NCBI GenBank assembly: GCA_902786725.1
Contig: CADADP010000002.1
Location: forward strand, 1 to 64,000
Source of the DNA: an uncultured Bacteroidales bacterium
GTDB taxonomy: Bacteria; Bacteroidota; Bacteroidia; Bacteroidales; Muribaculaceae
Direction of reading: 5' to 3'
Length of the DNA stretch: 64,000 nt
Under the pieces are notes generated by a model, which saw only the letters and a program-made list of their open reading frames with translations, made no database searches and had not been told where the DNA came from. Made by a program: the position numbers and the translations under genes. Shown one piece after another: positions 17,434 to 26,840 of the stretch. How positions within the stretch are numbered: position 1 is the stretch's first letter; each line of letters starts with the position of its first letter.

Positions 17434-18690
17434 ATGAAAGTAGCAATCATCAACAAGAGCGACAATGCCGGTGGGGCTGCTGTGGTGAGCGTCAGACTCA
17501 CACACGCCCTGCGTGAGGCCGGAGTGGAGGCATCCATGCTGGTTACCCACCGCACCCTTAACGACCCGGCCATAGTGCAGATTGGGAGCCCGCTGGCCAA
17601 CGCCATAAACTTCCTCACGGAAAGAGCTGAGATAGCAGTAAGCAACGGCTTTACGCGCCACAACCTCTTCGCCATCGACACCGGCTCGCGAGGCACCGGC
17701 ATCTCCTCCTGTAAGCAGGTGCGCGAGGCCGACGTGGTGGTGCTTAACTGGCTCAATCAGGGTACAGTGTCGCTAAGCGGTGTGAGACAACTTGTGGATA
17801 TGGGCAAGCCGGTGGTGTGGGTGATGCACGACATGTGGAACTGCACCGGAATCTGCCATCACGCGCACGAATGCCGCCACTACACCACCGTGTGCAAGCA
17901 ATGCCCGCTACTGCGACACCCCGGCGAACGCGACCTATCCACAGCGGTATGGCAAAAGAAGAAGTCGCTCTATAGCGCCGGCGGCATCCACTTTGTGGCG
18001 GTGAGCAACTGGCTGGCCGATTGTTGCCGCCGAAGCACGTTGATGCGAGATGCGCCACTGAGCGTAATACCCAACGCATTCCCCGTGGAGCAATTCACTT
18101 GGCAACGCGACGACAGCATGGGGCTCAATCCCACAGGCGACAAGCGAGTGATAGTGATGGGCGCGCGCCGGCTCGACGAGCCGGTGAAGGGTTTTGGCCA
18201 CATGCTGGCCGCGCTGGAGCATATTTCCATTAACAATCCCGCGCTTGCCAAGCGGCTTCACATAGTGCTCTACGGCGACATACGCGACAAAGACCTGCTT
18301 AATCGCATCCCCATAGGTCACACTTGGCTGGGTCCCATAAGCGATACCGAAGCACTCAGCCGCGTGTATCGCAACGGAGACATTGTGCTCTCCACATCGC
18401 TCTTCGAGAATCTGCCCGGCACGCTTATCGAAGGGGCGGCAAGCGGCTGCGTTCCGGTTTCGTATCTGCGTGGCGGACAGGCCGATATCATTGAGCACTT
18501 GCACACCGGCTACTTGGCCGAGTGGAACAGTGCCGAGAGCCTGGCGAAAGGCATTGCATGGGCGGCAAGCCGGCCTGTAGAGCGACAATCGCTACATGCC
18601 GCCATGGACAGCCGCTTCAACTCGCACCGCATAGCCGAGCAATACATATCGCTGTTCAACCAACTGATTACTAACAAACAACCTATATAA
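17434..18690 (+). CDS. GT4-type glycosyltransferase
   Basis: This 418-aa protein has a GT-B fold layout. The N-terminal acceptor half starts MKVAIINKSDNAGGAAVVSV and contains the HDMWNCTGICHHAHECRHY segment with a cysteine pattern (CxxxCxxxxxxC and CKQCPLL) that is typical of many Bacteroidetes capsule glycosyltransferases. The C-terminal donor half has the ISDTEALSRVY and SLFENLPGTLIEGAASGC motifs, with the EX7E-type glutamates that contact the sugar nucleotide. It should transfer a hexose from a nucleotide sugar to a lipid or polysaccharide acceptor at the inner membrane. There is no polysaccharide cluster around it, so the product is not known. Confidence 0.85.
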   Translation: MKVAIINKSDNAGGAAVVSVRLTHALREAGVEASMLVTHRTLNDPAIVQIGSPLANAINFLTERAEIAVSNGFTRHNLFAIDTGSRGTGISSCKQVREADVVVLNWLNQGTVSLSGVRQLVDMGKPVVWVMHDMWNCTGICHHAHECRHYTTVCKQCPLLRHPGERDLSTAVWQKKKSLYSAGGIHFVAVSNWLADCCRRSTLMRDAPLSVIPNAFPVEQFTWQRDDSMGLNPTGDKRVIVMGARRLDEPVKGFGHMLAALEHISINNPALAKRLHIVLYGDIRDKDLLNRIPIGHTWLGPISDTEALSRVYRNGDIVLSTSLFENLPGTLIEGAASGCVPVSYLRGGQADIIEHLHTGYLAEWNSAESLAKGIAWAASRPVERQSLHAAMDSRFNSHRIAEQYISLFNQLITNKQPI

Positions 18691-18711
18691 ATCACAATCG
18701 TTTTAAGTGTT

Positions 18712-19491
18712 ATGCAAACAGTACTTTTCACAAGCACCATATTCGGGCCAATCAAGAGCCGACGCCTGGGAACATCGCTCGGCGTTAACCTCATGCCCAG
18801 CGACGGCAAAATATGTTCGTTCAACTGCATCTACTGCGAAGCCGGTTTCAACGAGCAAGGTCCCGGCACAAGCGGCATTCCCAAACGCGAACACGTGAAG
18901 AAACTGCTCCGAGCCAAGTTGCAGCAAATGAGCGACGCCGGAGAGCCACTGGACAGCATCACATTTTCGGGCAACGGCGAGCCAACTCTGCATCCGCACT
19001 TCGCCGAGATAGTGCACGACACGCTGAACCTGCGCAACCGGTTCTACCCCGAAGCCAAAGTGACGGTTCTTAGCAACGCTACAATGGCCGGACGCGCCGC
19101 TGTAGCCGACGCTCTGCGCCTTGTCGATAATAATGTTCTGAAACTTGACTCTGCTATTGCGCACACAATGATAGCGATTAACCGGCCCACGTCGCCCAAT
19201 GTGCTACCGGCCGGTGTAATAGCCGATTTAGCGGCATTCGGCGGCAAATGCATAGTTCAGACCATGCTGCTTCGCGGTGAGTTTGACTCGGTTGCCGTGG
19301 ACAACACCACCGACGAAGAAATTGCGGCCCTAATCGATGCCTACCGCAAAATTAATCCGCAAGAGATAATGCTCTACTCCATCGACCGCAAAACTCCGGC
19401 CGAGAACCTGCAAAAGATAGATGCCCCTACCATGAGGCGAATTGCCGACCAAATTACCGCGGCAGGCTTCAATGTGCAGTTAACTGTGTGA
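18712..19491 (+). CDS. Radical SAM protein (COG0731-like)
   Basis: This 259-aa protein carries the radical SAM cluster motif CSFNCIYC (Cys35, Cys39, Cys42), then SFSGNGEPTLHPHFAEI, the glycine-rich SAM-binding strand, and IDRKTPAENLQKI near the end. The order fits the Fe-S oxidoreductase group COG0731, members of which are often linked to tRNA or wybutosine-type chemistry; the bacterial substrate is unknown. No additional cysteine-rich SPASM domain is visible, so only one cluster is expected. It is the last gene of the run that begins with the RNase H gene, 21 bases after the glycosyltransferase. Confidence 0.85.
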   Translation: MQTVLFTSTIFGPIKSRRLGTSLGVNLMPSDGKICSFNCIYCEAGFNEQGPGTSGIPKREHVKKLLRAKLQQMSDAGEPLDSITFSGNGEPTLHPHFAEIVHDTLNLRNRFYPEAKVTVLSNATMAGRAAVADALRLVDNNVLKLDSAIAHTMIAINRPTSPNVLPAGVIADLAAFGGKCIVQTMLLRGEFDSVAVDNTTDEEIAALIDAYRKINPQEIMLYSIDRKTPAENLQKIDAPTMRRIADQITAAGFNVQLTV

Positions 19492-19585
19492 AAACACTCA
19501 CCACGACCGATGGTAATCGGTGTGACAAAATTTCATAAAAAAATAAAAAATACACATTATTATAGCGACTTGTCGGTTTTTTATC

Positions 19586-19593
19586 TAATTTTG
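19586..19593 (+). promoter_or_regulatory. -7 element for topA
   Basis: TAATTTTG matches TAnnTTTG, 76 bases before the topA start. No clear TTTG lies 19-21 bases upstream. Confidence 0.5.
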
Positions 19594-19669
19594 CACCCGA
19601 TTTGCGACATATAAGGTCTTGGCAAGAGAGCAAGACAATGTGTCAGGAAGAAATACTTAAAGAATATAT

Positions 19670-22024
19670 ATGCCACAAAATTTAGTTATCGTTGAGTCTC
19701 CGGCAAAGGCCAAGACCATTCAGAAATTCCTTGGAGATGACTTCAAAGTGATGTCGAGTAAAGGGCACATCCGCGACCTTCACAAGAAGGACTTCAGCAT
19801 TGATGTGGAGCATGGCTTCACCCCCATTTACGAGATTCCGGATGAGAAAAAGAAAACGGTGGATGAGCTGAAGAAAGCCGCCAAGGGGGCCAAGACGGTG
19901 TGGCTGGCAAGTGATGAAGACCGCGAGGGAGAAGCCATAGCGTGGCATCTGCAAGAAGCACTGAAGCTGAAACCGGCCGAGACCAAGCGCATAGTGTTTC
20001 ACGAAATCACTAAGCCCGCTATTTTGGCGGCGATAGAGAACCCGCGTGAGATAGACCGTAACCTGGTTGACGCCCAGCAGGCACGCCGCGTGCTCGACCG
20101 CATAGTGGGATTTGAGCTATCGCCGGTACTGTGGAAAAAGATAAAGCCGGCACTTTCGGCCGGCCGCGTCCAGAGCGTGGCTGTGCGCCTGATAGCCGAG
20201 CGTGAGCGCGAAATAGAGAACTTCAAATCTGAGCCTTACTGGCGCGTTACAGCCGAGATGGACCTGGGCACAGGTGTCACATTCACGGCCGAGCTTAACC
20301 GCCGCCTCGGCTCTAAAGAAGAAGCGATGGAGTTCTTGGAGAAATGCCGCGGCGCCAAAATGAGCGTAACCGACGTCACCGTGAAACCGGTGAAAAAGTC
20401 TCCCACCCCACCATTCACCACATCCACCCTTCAGCAAGAAGCATCGCGCCGACTGGGCTTCCCTGTAGCCTTGACAATGCGCCTGGCACAGAGCCTGTAC
20501 GAGGCAGGACACATCACTTACATGCGTACCGACTCGCTTAACCTGTCGAAACTGGCCCTGGGCACCATAGCAAAAGAAATCAGCGGAAATTTGGGCGAGG
20601 ACTACCTGCAGATGCGACACTGGCACACTAAGAGCAAGGGAGCGCAAGAGGCACACGAGGCCATCAGGCCCACCTTTGTGAGCACACGCAACGCCGGGGC
20701 CACCGCTCAGGAGAAGCGGCTATATGAGCTCATCTGGAAGCGTACAGTGGCATCGCAAATGGCTGACGCCGAATTGGAAAAGACCACCATTGAAATAGGA
20801 ATCGACGGACGCAGCGAGCAATTTGTCGTGAACGGAGAAGTGGTGAAATTTGAAGGATTTCTCAAGGTGTATGAGTGGGACAACACCGACGACAACCACT
20901 CCGACTCCAAGCAGACCGACGACACACACGCCCAGTTGCCCGCAATGCACAGCGGCGACACTGTCACGGCCTCCGAAATCACCGCTACCGAGCGCTTCAG
21001 CCAGCAGCCACCACGCTACAACGAGGCCATGCTGGTGCGTAAGCTCGAGGAACTGGGCATCGGACGCCCATCCACATACGCGCCCACCATTTCCACCATA
21101 CAGCAGCGCGACTATGTGGAGCGCGGCGAGAAGAAGGGCGAAAAACGCTCCTACAGGCAGCTCACGCTAAAAGCCGACAAAATCACCGAGCGCGATAAGT
21201 CGGAAACCACCGGGGCCGAAAAAGGCAAACTCATCCCAACCGACATTGGCATGGTGGTCAACGACTTCCTGATGCAGTATTTCCCCTCGATTATGGACTA
21301 TAATTTCACAGCCAAGATAGAGGATGAATTCGACGATATAGCCGAAGGGAAAAGCAAGTGGAACGACGAGATTGCCAAGTTCTACAAGAAATTCCACCCC
21401 AGCATAGAGAAAGTGTCGTCGCTCCGACTTGAGCACAAAGTGGGAGAGCGTGTACTTGGCAACGACCCCAAGACCGGCAAGCCTGTATCGGTAAAAATTG
21501 GTCGATACGGCCCACTGGTGCAACTCGGTAGCCCCGACGACAACGAGAAACCTCGCTTCGCATCGTTGCAGAAAGGCCAAAGCGTGGCCACTCTCACGCT
21601 TCAAGAGGCACTCAAACTCTTCGAGATGCCGCGAATGCTGGGCGAGAAAGACGGCAAGGAAGTAACTGTAGCCATAGGCCGATTCGGGCCCTATGTGAAA
21701 TACGACGGCACGTTCGCCTCGATTCCGGCCGGCACATCACCCTACGACATCACACTCAGCGAGGCTCTAACTCTTGTGGAGACCAAGAAAACATCCGAGA
21801 GCCAAAAGGTGATAATCTCATGGCCACAGGAACCCGATTTGCAGGTACTCAACGGCCGATTCGGCCCTTATATCTCATATAAGAAGAAGAACTACAAAAT
21901 TGCCAAAGGCACCGATGCCTCAAAACTCACGCTGGAACAAGCCATGGCCATTGTTGCCGATGATGAAAACGCCACCAAGAAAAAGTTCAGCCGAGCGCGC
22001 CGCACTTCCGGAGCCAAGAAGTAA
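19670..22024 (+). CDS. topA: DNA topoisomerase I
   Basis: This 784-aa type IA topoisomerase has an N-terminal TOPRIM domain (MPQNLVIVESPAKAKTIQKF, and SDEDREGEAIAWHL with the metal-binding acidic residues), LSAGRVQSVAVRLI, and the active-site tyrosine in GHITYMRTDS (near residue 283). The GRPSTYAPTI motif follows. The C-terminus has three repeats of the form GR[YF]GP (GRYGPLVQLG, GRFGPYVKYDG, GRFGPYISYKK) in place of cysteine zinc fingers, and a basic tail. It relaxes negative supercoils by single-strand passage. A Rho-independent terminator follows the stop codon. Confidence 0.97.
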   Translation: MPQNLVIVESPAKAKTIQKFLGDDFKVMSSKGHIRDLHKKDFSIDVEHGFTPIYEIPDEKKKTVDELKKAAKGAKTVWLASDEDREGEAIAWHLQEALKLKPAETKRIVFHEITKPAILAAIENPREIDRNLVDAQQARRVLDRIVGFELSPVLWKKIKPALSAGRVQSVAVRLIAEREREIENFKSEPYWRVTAEMDLGTGVTFTAELNRRLGSKEEAMEFLEKCRGAKMSVTDVTVKPVKKSPTPPFTTSTLQQEASRRLGFPVALTMRLAQSLYEAGHITYMRTDSLNLSKLALGTIAKEISGNLGEDYLQMRHWHTKSKGAQEAHEAIRPTFVSTRNAGATAQEKRLYELIWKRTVASQMADAELEKTTIEIGIDGRSEQFVVNGEVVKFEGFLKVYEWDNTDDNHSDSKQTDDTHAQLPAMHSGDTVTASEITATERFSQQPPRYNEAMLVRKLEELGIGRPSTYAPTISTIQQRDYVERGEKKGEKRSYRQLTLKADKITERDKSETTGAEKGKLIPTDIGMVVNDFLMQYFPSIMDYNFTAKIEDEFDDIAEGKSKWNDEIAKFYKKFHPSIEKVSSLRLEHKVGERVLGNDPKTGKPVSVKIGRYGPLVQLGSPDDNEKPRFASLQKGQSVATLTLQEALKLFEMPRMLGEKDGKEVTVAIGRFGPYVKYDGTFASIPAGTSPYDITLSEALTLVETKKTSESQKVIISWPQEPDLQVLNGRFGPYISYKKKNYKIAKGTDASKLTLEQAMAIVADDENATKKKFSRARRTSGAKK

Positions 22025-22053
22025 GGACAAGATTGTTAATAACTTTATGACTC

Positions 22054-22091
22054 AAATCCCTTTCTGTCTCACTGCAGATTGGGATTTTTTT
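22054..22091 (+). terminator. topA terminator
   Basis: AAATCCC (22054-22060) pairs with GGGATTT (22081-22087), followed by a run of T (22085-22091). It lies 30 bases after topA. Confidence 0.7.
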
Positions 22092-22093
22092 AT

Positions 22094-22101
22094 TACCTTT
22101 G
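22094..22101 (+). promoter_or_regulatory. -7 element for the PEP-binding-domain gene
   Basis: TACCTTTG matches TAnnTTTG, 68 bases before the start at 22170 and directly after the topA terminator. Confidence 0.5.
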
Positions 22102-22169
22102 TTATTGATGTTTAAACACTAATCGGACCGCGAAATGATAACGGACCGAAAACCATTCACACCGGCGTC

Positions 22170-25136
22170 ATGAACGAAGCGATACTGAGTCAACTCTACC
22201 TAAAAGACACTGCATTTCAAGACCTTATGCAGGAGCGCATCCACAATGTCCTTCTTGTGGCATCCACCTATGATGCCTTTATAATGGAAGATGACGGACG
22301 CGTGGAAGAGCAGATATTCTTCGAGTACGCGTCGCTCAACCTTAGTTCGCCACCTCGAGTGACACGCGTTAGCAACTACGACGAGGCTTTCGCCAACTTG
22401 AGCCAAAAGAACTTTGACTTGGTGATAGCCATGCCCGGGGTGGAACTAAGCACCACATTCGCGGCGGCCAAGGAGTTCAAGAGACTCTACCACAGCATCC
22501 CATTTGTGGTCCTGACACCTTTCTCACGCGAGGTATCGCGCCGGTTGCAAGGCGAGGACCTCAGCGCGGTGGATTACGTGTTCAGCTGGCTGGGCAACGT
22601 GGACTTGCTGGTGGCAATCATCAAGTTGCTCGAAGACAAGATGAATGCCGCCAACGACGTGAAAAACGTGGGCATTCAGATGATACTGCTCGTGGAGGAC
22701 TCGGTGAGATTCTACTCATCGGTTCTGCCCACACTCTACAAGTTTATTCTGCAGCAATCCAAGATTTTCTCCACCGAGGCCCTAAACGCACACGAGACCA
22801 TGCTTCGCATGCGTGGACGCCCCAAGGTGATGCTCGCTCGTGACTATGAGGAAGCCTGCCGCCTGTATCAGGAATACAGTGAGAACATCCTGGGGGTTAT
22901 CAGCGACATCTCTTTCAAGCGCGAAGGGGAAAAAGACCCAATGGCCGGGCTGGCTTTCGCCCAGTATCTGCGCGAGCACGACCCGCACTTGCCCATCATC
23001 ATGGAATCGAGCGACGCGTCGAACCGCATCTCGGCCGACCGTATCAAATGCTCGTTCATCGACAAGAATTCCAAGAAATTCCCCGTTGACCTGGGCCAGG
23101 CAATTATGGACAACTTCGGCTTCGGCGACTTTATAATCCGCGACCCCGACAACGGGCAGGAAATAATGCGTATTCGCGACTTGAAAGACATGCAGAAGCA
23201 AATATTCAGCATCCCCGACAAGTCGCTGCTGCACCACGCACTGCGCAACGACATATCGCGCTGGCTTTACTCGCGGGCGCTGTTCCCAATCGCTCAGGTA
23301 GTGAAGATGCACCGGTTCCGCGACATAAGCGAGGTGCCAGCCGCCCGTCAACTATTCTTCGACCTGATAGTGAAATACCGCAAAATGAAGAATCGCGGAG
23401 TGGTGGCCGAGTTCAAGAAAGAGCGGTTCGACCGCTACTCCAACTTTGCCCGCATAGGACAAGGCTCGCTCGGAGGCAAGGGGCGCGGCATCGCTTTCAT
23501 CGACTCCATTATCAAGAACAATCCCGTTTGCGACAGTTTTCACGGAGCATCCATCCAGATTCCGCACACGGTGGTGCTGTGTACCGACGTCTTCGACATG
23601 TTCATGGAGCAGAACAGTCTCTACCCGGCGGCCCTGAGCCAAGCCCCCGACAGCGAGATTCTGGCTCTGTTTCTGGCCGCCGAACTGCCACAGAGCGTCA
23701 GAGAAGACATCAGCGCCATCTACGACGTGATGGACGGAGCCATTGCCGTGCGTAGCTCCAGCCTGCTCGAGGACAGCCACTACCAGCCGTTTGCCGGAGT
23801 ATATGCCACCTACATGGTGCCACGCGGCAACGACAAGGCAACCACAGTGCGAATGCTGGAAGACGCCGTAAAGGCCGTTTACGCCTCAGTCTTCTACGCC
23901 GATAGCAAGGCCTATATGACCGCCACGCGCAACGTGATAGACCAAGAGAAAATGGCCGTGATTTTGCAGGAGGTGGTGGGGCATCGGCACGGCGACTACT
24001 TCTACCCCTCGATTTCGGGCGTTGGGCGGTCACTCAACTACTATCCGCTTGGCAACGAATTGCCTTCAGACGGAGTGGCCGAGGTGGCCATTGGGCTGGG
24101 CAAATACATAGTGGATGGCGGCAAAGCTCTCCGCTTCTCACCTCTGCACCCCAAGAAGATTCTGCAGACCAGCACCATCGACCTGGCTCTACGCGACACT
24201 CAGACCAAGTTCCTTGCCATTAACTGCCACGAGAACGGTAACCCGCTATCATGCGACGACAACTTCAATCTGGCCAGCCTCAACGTGACCGACGCCGGTA
24301 GCCGGGGCGAACTCACACATCTTGTTTCCACATTCGACTACGAGAACGAGCGACTCGTGCCCGGAGATACCGGGCGGGGACGCAAGGTGGCCACGCTGGC
24401 AGGTGTACTGGAACATAACGCATTCCCTCTGGCCGATGCCATCCACTTTATGCTCACCACCGGTGAGAGCCAAATGGGACGCCCTGTGGAGATAGAATTC
24501 GCGTGCAATCTGGCACAGAATCTCAGTGCCGATAGCGAGCAGAAAGGCGAAATCTATTGGCTTCAGATACGCCCCATGGTTGATCGCCGCGAAATGTCAA
24601 CCGACACTATCAGCGACTTCTCCGACGACCAACTGGTTCTCAGTAGCCACAACGCGCTGGGATTTGGCGTGTTTTCCGACATTCGCCACATAGTTATGGT
24701 GAAGCCGGAGTGCTTCTCAAGCATAAACAACTGGGCCATTGCCGAGGAAATCGAAAAAATTAATCGTAACTTTACCGAACTCGGTCAGAACTACATCCTT
24801 ATAGGCGTGGGGCGCTGGGGCTCATCGGACCCCGCGCTGGGTATTCCGGTGAAGTGGGCACACATCTCGCAAGCGCAGTTGCTGGTGGAAATGGCGCTCA
24901 AAGAAGGCGGCATAGAGCCCAGTCAAGGCACACATTTCTTCCAAAATCTCACCTCAATGGGCGTGGGATACTTTGCCTCCGACACCCGCCGCGGCGACCG
25001 GCTGGACGTGGACTGGATTGAGAACAACGCCGAGAAAATCACCGCCGGCAAATATGTGAACACATATCGGTTCGCCTCTCCACTCACCATTCGCATCAAT
25101 GGGCTCAAAGCACAGGGGGTGGTGACTAAGACTTAA
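22170..25136 (+). CDS. PEP/pyruvate-binding-domain protein with two receiver-like domains
   Basis: This 988-aa protein combines two response-regulator-like domains with a PEP-synthase-type ATP-binding domain. The first (about 25-155) is degenerate. The second (about 165-315) begins ILLVEDS (171-177) and has GVISDISF (about 241-248) with an aspartate at the usual phosphorylation strand. From about 420 to 805 the PPDK N-type domain has GSLGGKGRGIAF (about 431), AVRSSSLLEDS (about 527) and the closing WLQIRPM (about 797-803). The swivelling phosphohistidine domain and the PEP-binding barrel of real PEP synthase are absent: no GGxxSHAA-like motif is seen in the last 180 residues. It is therefore unlikely to make PEP. 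A signal-controlled ATP-dependent phosphotransfer is inferred. The next gene, a coiled-coil protein, begins 59 bases later. Confidence 0.85.
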   Translation: MNEAILSQLYLKDTAFQDLMQERIHNVLLVASTYDAFIMEDDGRVEEQIFFEYASLNLSSPPRVTRVSNYDEAFANLSQKNFDLVIAMPGVELSTTFAAAKEFKRLYHSIPFVVLTPFSREVSRRLQGEDLSAVDYVFSWLGNVDLLVAIIKLLEDKMNAANDVKNVGIQMILLVEDSVRFYSSVLPTLYKFILQQSKIFSTEALNAHETMLRMRGRPKVMLARDYEEACRLYQEYSENILGVISDISFKREGEKDPMAGLAFAQYLREHDPHLPIIMESSDASNRISADRIKCSFIDKNSKKFPVDLGQAIMDNFGFGDFIIRDPDNGQEIMRIRDLKDMQKQIFSIPDKSLLHHALRNDISRWLYSRALFPIAQVVKMHRFRDISEVPAARQLFFDLIVKYRKMKNRGVVAEFKKERFDRYSNFARIGQGSLGGKGRGIAFIDSIIKNNPVCDSFHGASIQIPHTVVLCTDVFDMFMEQNSLYPAALSQAPDSEILALFLAAELPQSVREDISAIYDVMDGAIAVRSSSLLEDSHYQPFAGVYATYMVPRGNDKATTVRMLEDAVKAVYASVFYADSKAYMTATRNVIDQEKMAVILQEVVGHRHGDYFYPSISGVGRSLNYYPLGNELPSDGVAEVAIGLGKYIVDGGKALRFSPLHPKKILQTSTIDLALRDTQTKFLAINCHENGNPLSCDDNFNLASLNVTDAGSRGELTHLVSTFDYENERLVPGDTGRGRKVATLAGVLEHNAFPLADAIHFMLTTGESQMGRPVEIEFACNLAQNLSADSEQKGEIYWLQIRPMVDRREMSTDTISDFSDDQLVLSSHNALGFGVFSDIRHIVMVKPECFSSINNWAIAEEIEKINRNFTELGQNYILIGVGRWGSSDPALGIPVKWAHISQAQLLVEMALKEGGIEPSQGTHFFQNLTSMGVGYFASDTRRGDRLDVDWIENNAEKITAGKYVNTYRFASPLTIRINGLKAQGVVTKT

Positions 25137-25195
25137 GAGAAACCGACGATTATAACAATATTACTTGCGTATAACATTAAACAATTTTAAAGTAT

Positions 25196-26731
25196 ATGTC
25201 ATTCATAAAAGGCCTTAAAAGAGCATTCGGGTTCTCAACCGACGGTGATGAACTGGACAACGATATCGAATACTACGACGGAGCCGCGCGCAGCGGACTG
25301 AATAAAAACGCGTCGGGAAACACGGGCGGCACATGGGTAAGCGGCACCGGTAGCGCCGGCGGCTACAAGGTGGATGCACCGAATGCCTCAGACGAGCCGG
25401 GTACCGACCGCAACCAAGCCGAAGAGTCTCTCGTGGCAAGCATCGTGGATATTATCAACGGCAACCTGTCGCCGGTGGTGCTGGGATGCCTCGATATCGA
25501 GGCTGAAAAGGCTGCTCTCAAGAAAGACTTAGGGCCGCAAGTGCAGCAAATTATAGAGCGCATTCAAAATGAGGCCACAGTCGCTGCCAACGCATCGTGG
25601 CAGGCTCAACTCTCGGCCGCCAACGCCGCACTCAATGCCGAGCAAGAAAAGACCACAGCCGCCGTCAACTCAGCTAACGAACTTAAAACCAAACTGCAAA
25701 CCGCCGAGCTCCAAAACAAGACTCAAGCCAACCGTCTGGCCGAGGTGGAGGCGCGTAACCAGCAGGTTGAGGCCGAACTGGAGCAGTATTCCCTTGAAAA
25801 CAAGGGGCTGGTGAACAAGACTAAGGTGCTTGCCGTGCTCGAACAGCAAAAGACCGAACTTGAGAACGACGTTACCCGACTGTCGGCTCTGCTCAACGAG
25901 CAACGCACAAAGACCGTTCAGCAAGACAACCGCATAGCCCAACTCGAGAAACAGCTCGAAAACGGCTCAGGGACTGAAGATTCCATAAAAAAGGAATTTG
26001 AGGAAGAAATAGCCAAGGTGGAAGCGTTCAAAGAGAAGAAAAACGCCGAAATCAGTGACTTGCGCAAGCAAATCGACGAATTTAACCGGCGCGAGACTTT
26101 AGTGAACGAAGAAACTCGAGCCAAACTGATTCTCGCCGAGGAGAAGCAAGCCCAACTCAACGCTGTAATAGAAAAATTACGTAAAGAAATAAAGGATGGT
26201 GCCGAGGCGCGACAAAAACACGACATCAATGTGGGCAACCACATCGACGACCTTAAGCGGCAACTCGCCACCGCCGCCAAGCGCAACGAGGAATTCCTCG
26301 CGCAGGTGAACTCGCTCACCAAGGCCAACGAACAGCAAATGTCGCTCACCGGCGAGGCAACGCAAGAACGCGACAACTTGCGAGAAGAACTGCGCAAGAC
26401 GCAGAACCAACTCACAAAGACCCAGAACGAACTGGACAAGGCCAACAAACTGCTGTCACAGACTCGCGACAAACTGGAAGAAAACAACGACCGGCTACGG
26501 CAAGCCGAGCAGGATCTAAATCAAGCCACCGAGCGACTGGCGGCCACGGCAGCCACCACACCGGCGCCCGAAATCGTCCAGAAATCAGAGCCAGATTCGG
26601 CCATCGACCTCGACGACCTGGACTGGCTCGTTCCGGTTCCTCCACGCAAACCGGAGCCGGAGCCCGAAGACGAGCCGGAGCCCGAACCTAAGCAACCTCT
26701 GGCCGATGAGCGCCAGATATCGCTCTTCTAA
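25196..26731 (+). CDS. Long coiled-coil protein ending in a QISLF motif
   Basis: This 511-aa protein has a short basic N-terminus (MSFIKGLKRAFGFSTDGDEL), a low-complexity Gly/Ser segment (about 30-70), a small folded region (about 75-125, SLVASIVDIINGNLSPVVLG) and then a nearly continuous coiled coil from about 125 to 455, rich in Glu, Lys, Gln and Ala. A Pro-Glu-rich linker (PEPEPEDEPEPEPK) follows, and the protein ends with QISLF. Those last five residues fit the beta sliding-clamp binding pattern QL[SD]LF with Ile for Leu. This suggests, without proof, a tie to the replication machinery. No enzymatic motif is present. It lies 59 bases after the PEP-binding-domain gene and ends at a strong two-way terminator. 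Confidence 0.8.
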   Translation: MSFIKGLKRAFGFSTDGDELDNDIEYYDGAARSGLNKNASGNTGGTWVSGTGSAGGYKVDAPNASDEPGTDRNQAEESLVASIVDIINGNLSPVVLGCLDIEAEKAALKKDLGPQVQQIIERIQNEATVAANASWQAQLSAANAALNAEQEKTTAAVNSANELKTKLQTAELQNKTQANRLAEVEARNQQVEAELEQYSLENKGLVNKTKVLAVLEQQKTELENDVTRLSALLNEQRTKTVQQDNRIAQLEKQLENGSGTEDSIKKEFEEEIAKVEAFKEKKNAEISDLRKQIDEFNRRETLVNEETRAKLILAEEKQAQLNAVIEKLRKEIKDGAEARQKHDINVGNHIDDLKRQLATAAKRNEEFLAQVNSLTKANEQQMSLTGEATQERDNLREELRKTQNQLTKTQNELDKANKLLSQTRDKLEENNDRLRQAEQDLNQATERLAATAATTPAPEIVQKSEPDSAIDLDDLDWLVPVPPRKPEPEPEDEPEPEPKQPLADERQISLF

Positions 26732-26775
26732 TCCCTTCACCCGAGCGTTTCTCCACATACCCACATACTCAAACA

Positions 26776-26809
26776 AGTATCGCTCACTTCCACCCAAGTG
26801 AGCGATACT
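26776..26809. terminator. Two-way terminator between convergent genes
   Basis: A perfect 14-base stem (AGTATCGCTCACTT at 26776-26789 with 26796-26809) and a six-base loop lie between the coiled-coil gene and the NlpC/P60 gene. There are no long T-runs, but the position and perfect stem favour a shared terminator. Confidence 0.7.
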
Positions 26810-26840
26810 CCACATATAAGTATCAAAAATAACTTCTCGC

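Noticed and set aside
17820..17935. Cysteine cluster in the glycosyltransferase as a novel metal site
   Set aside because: The HDMW...C...C...CxxCP pattern is, from memory, common to many Bacteroidetes glycosyltransferases, so it is not special to this gene.
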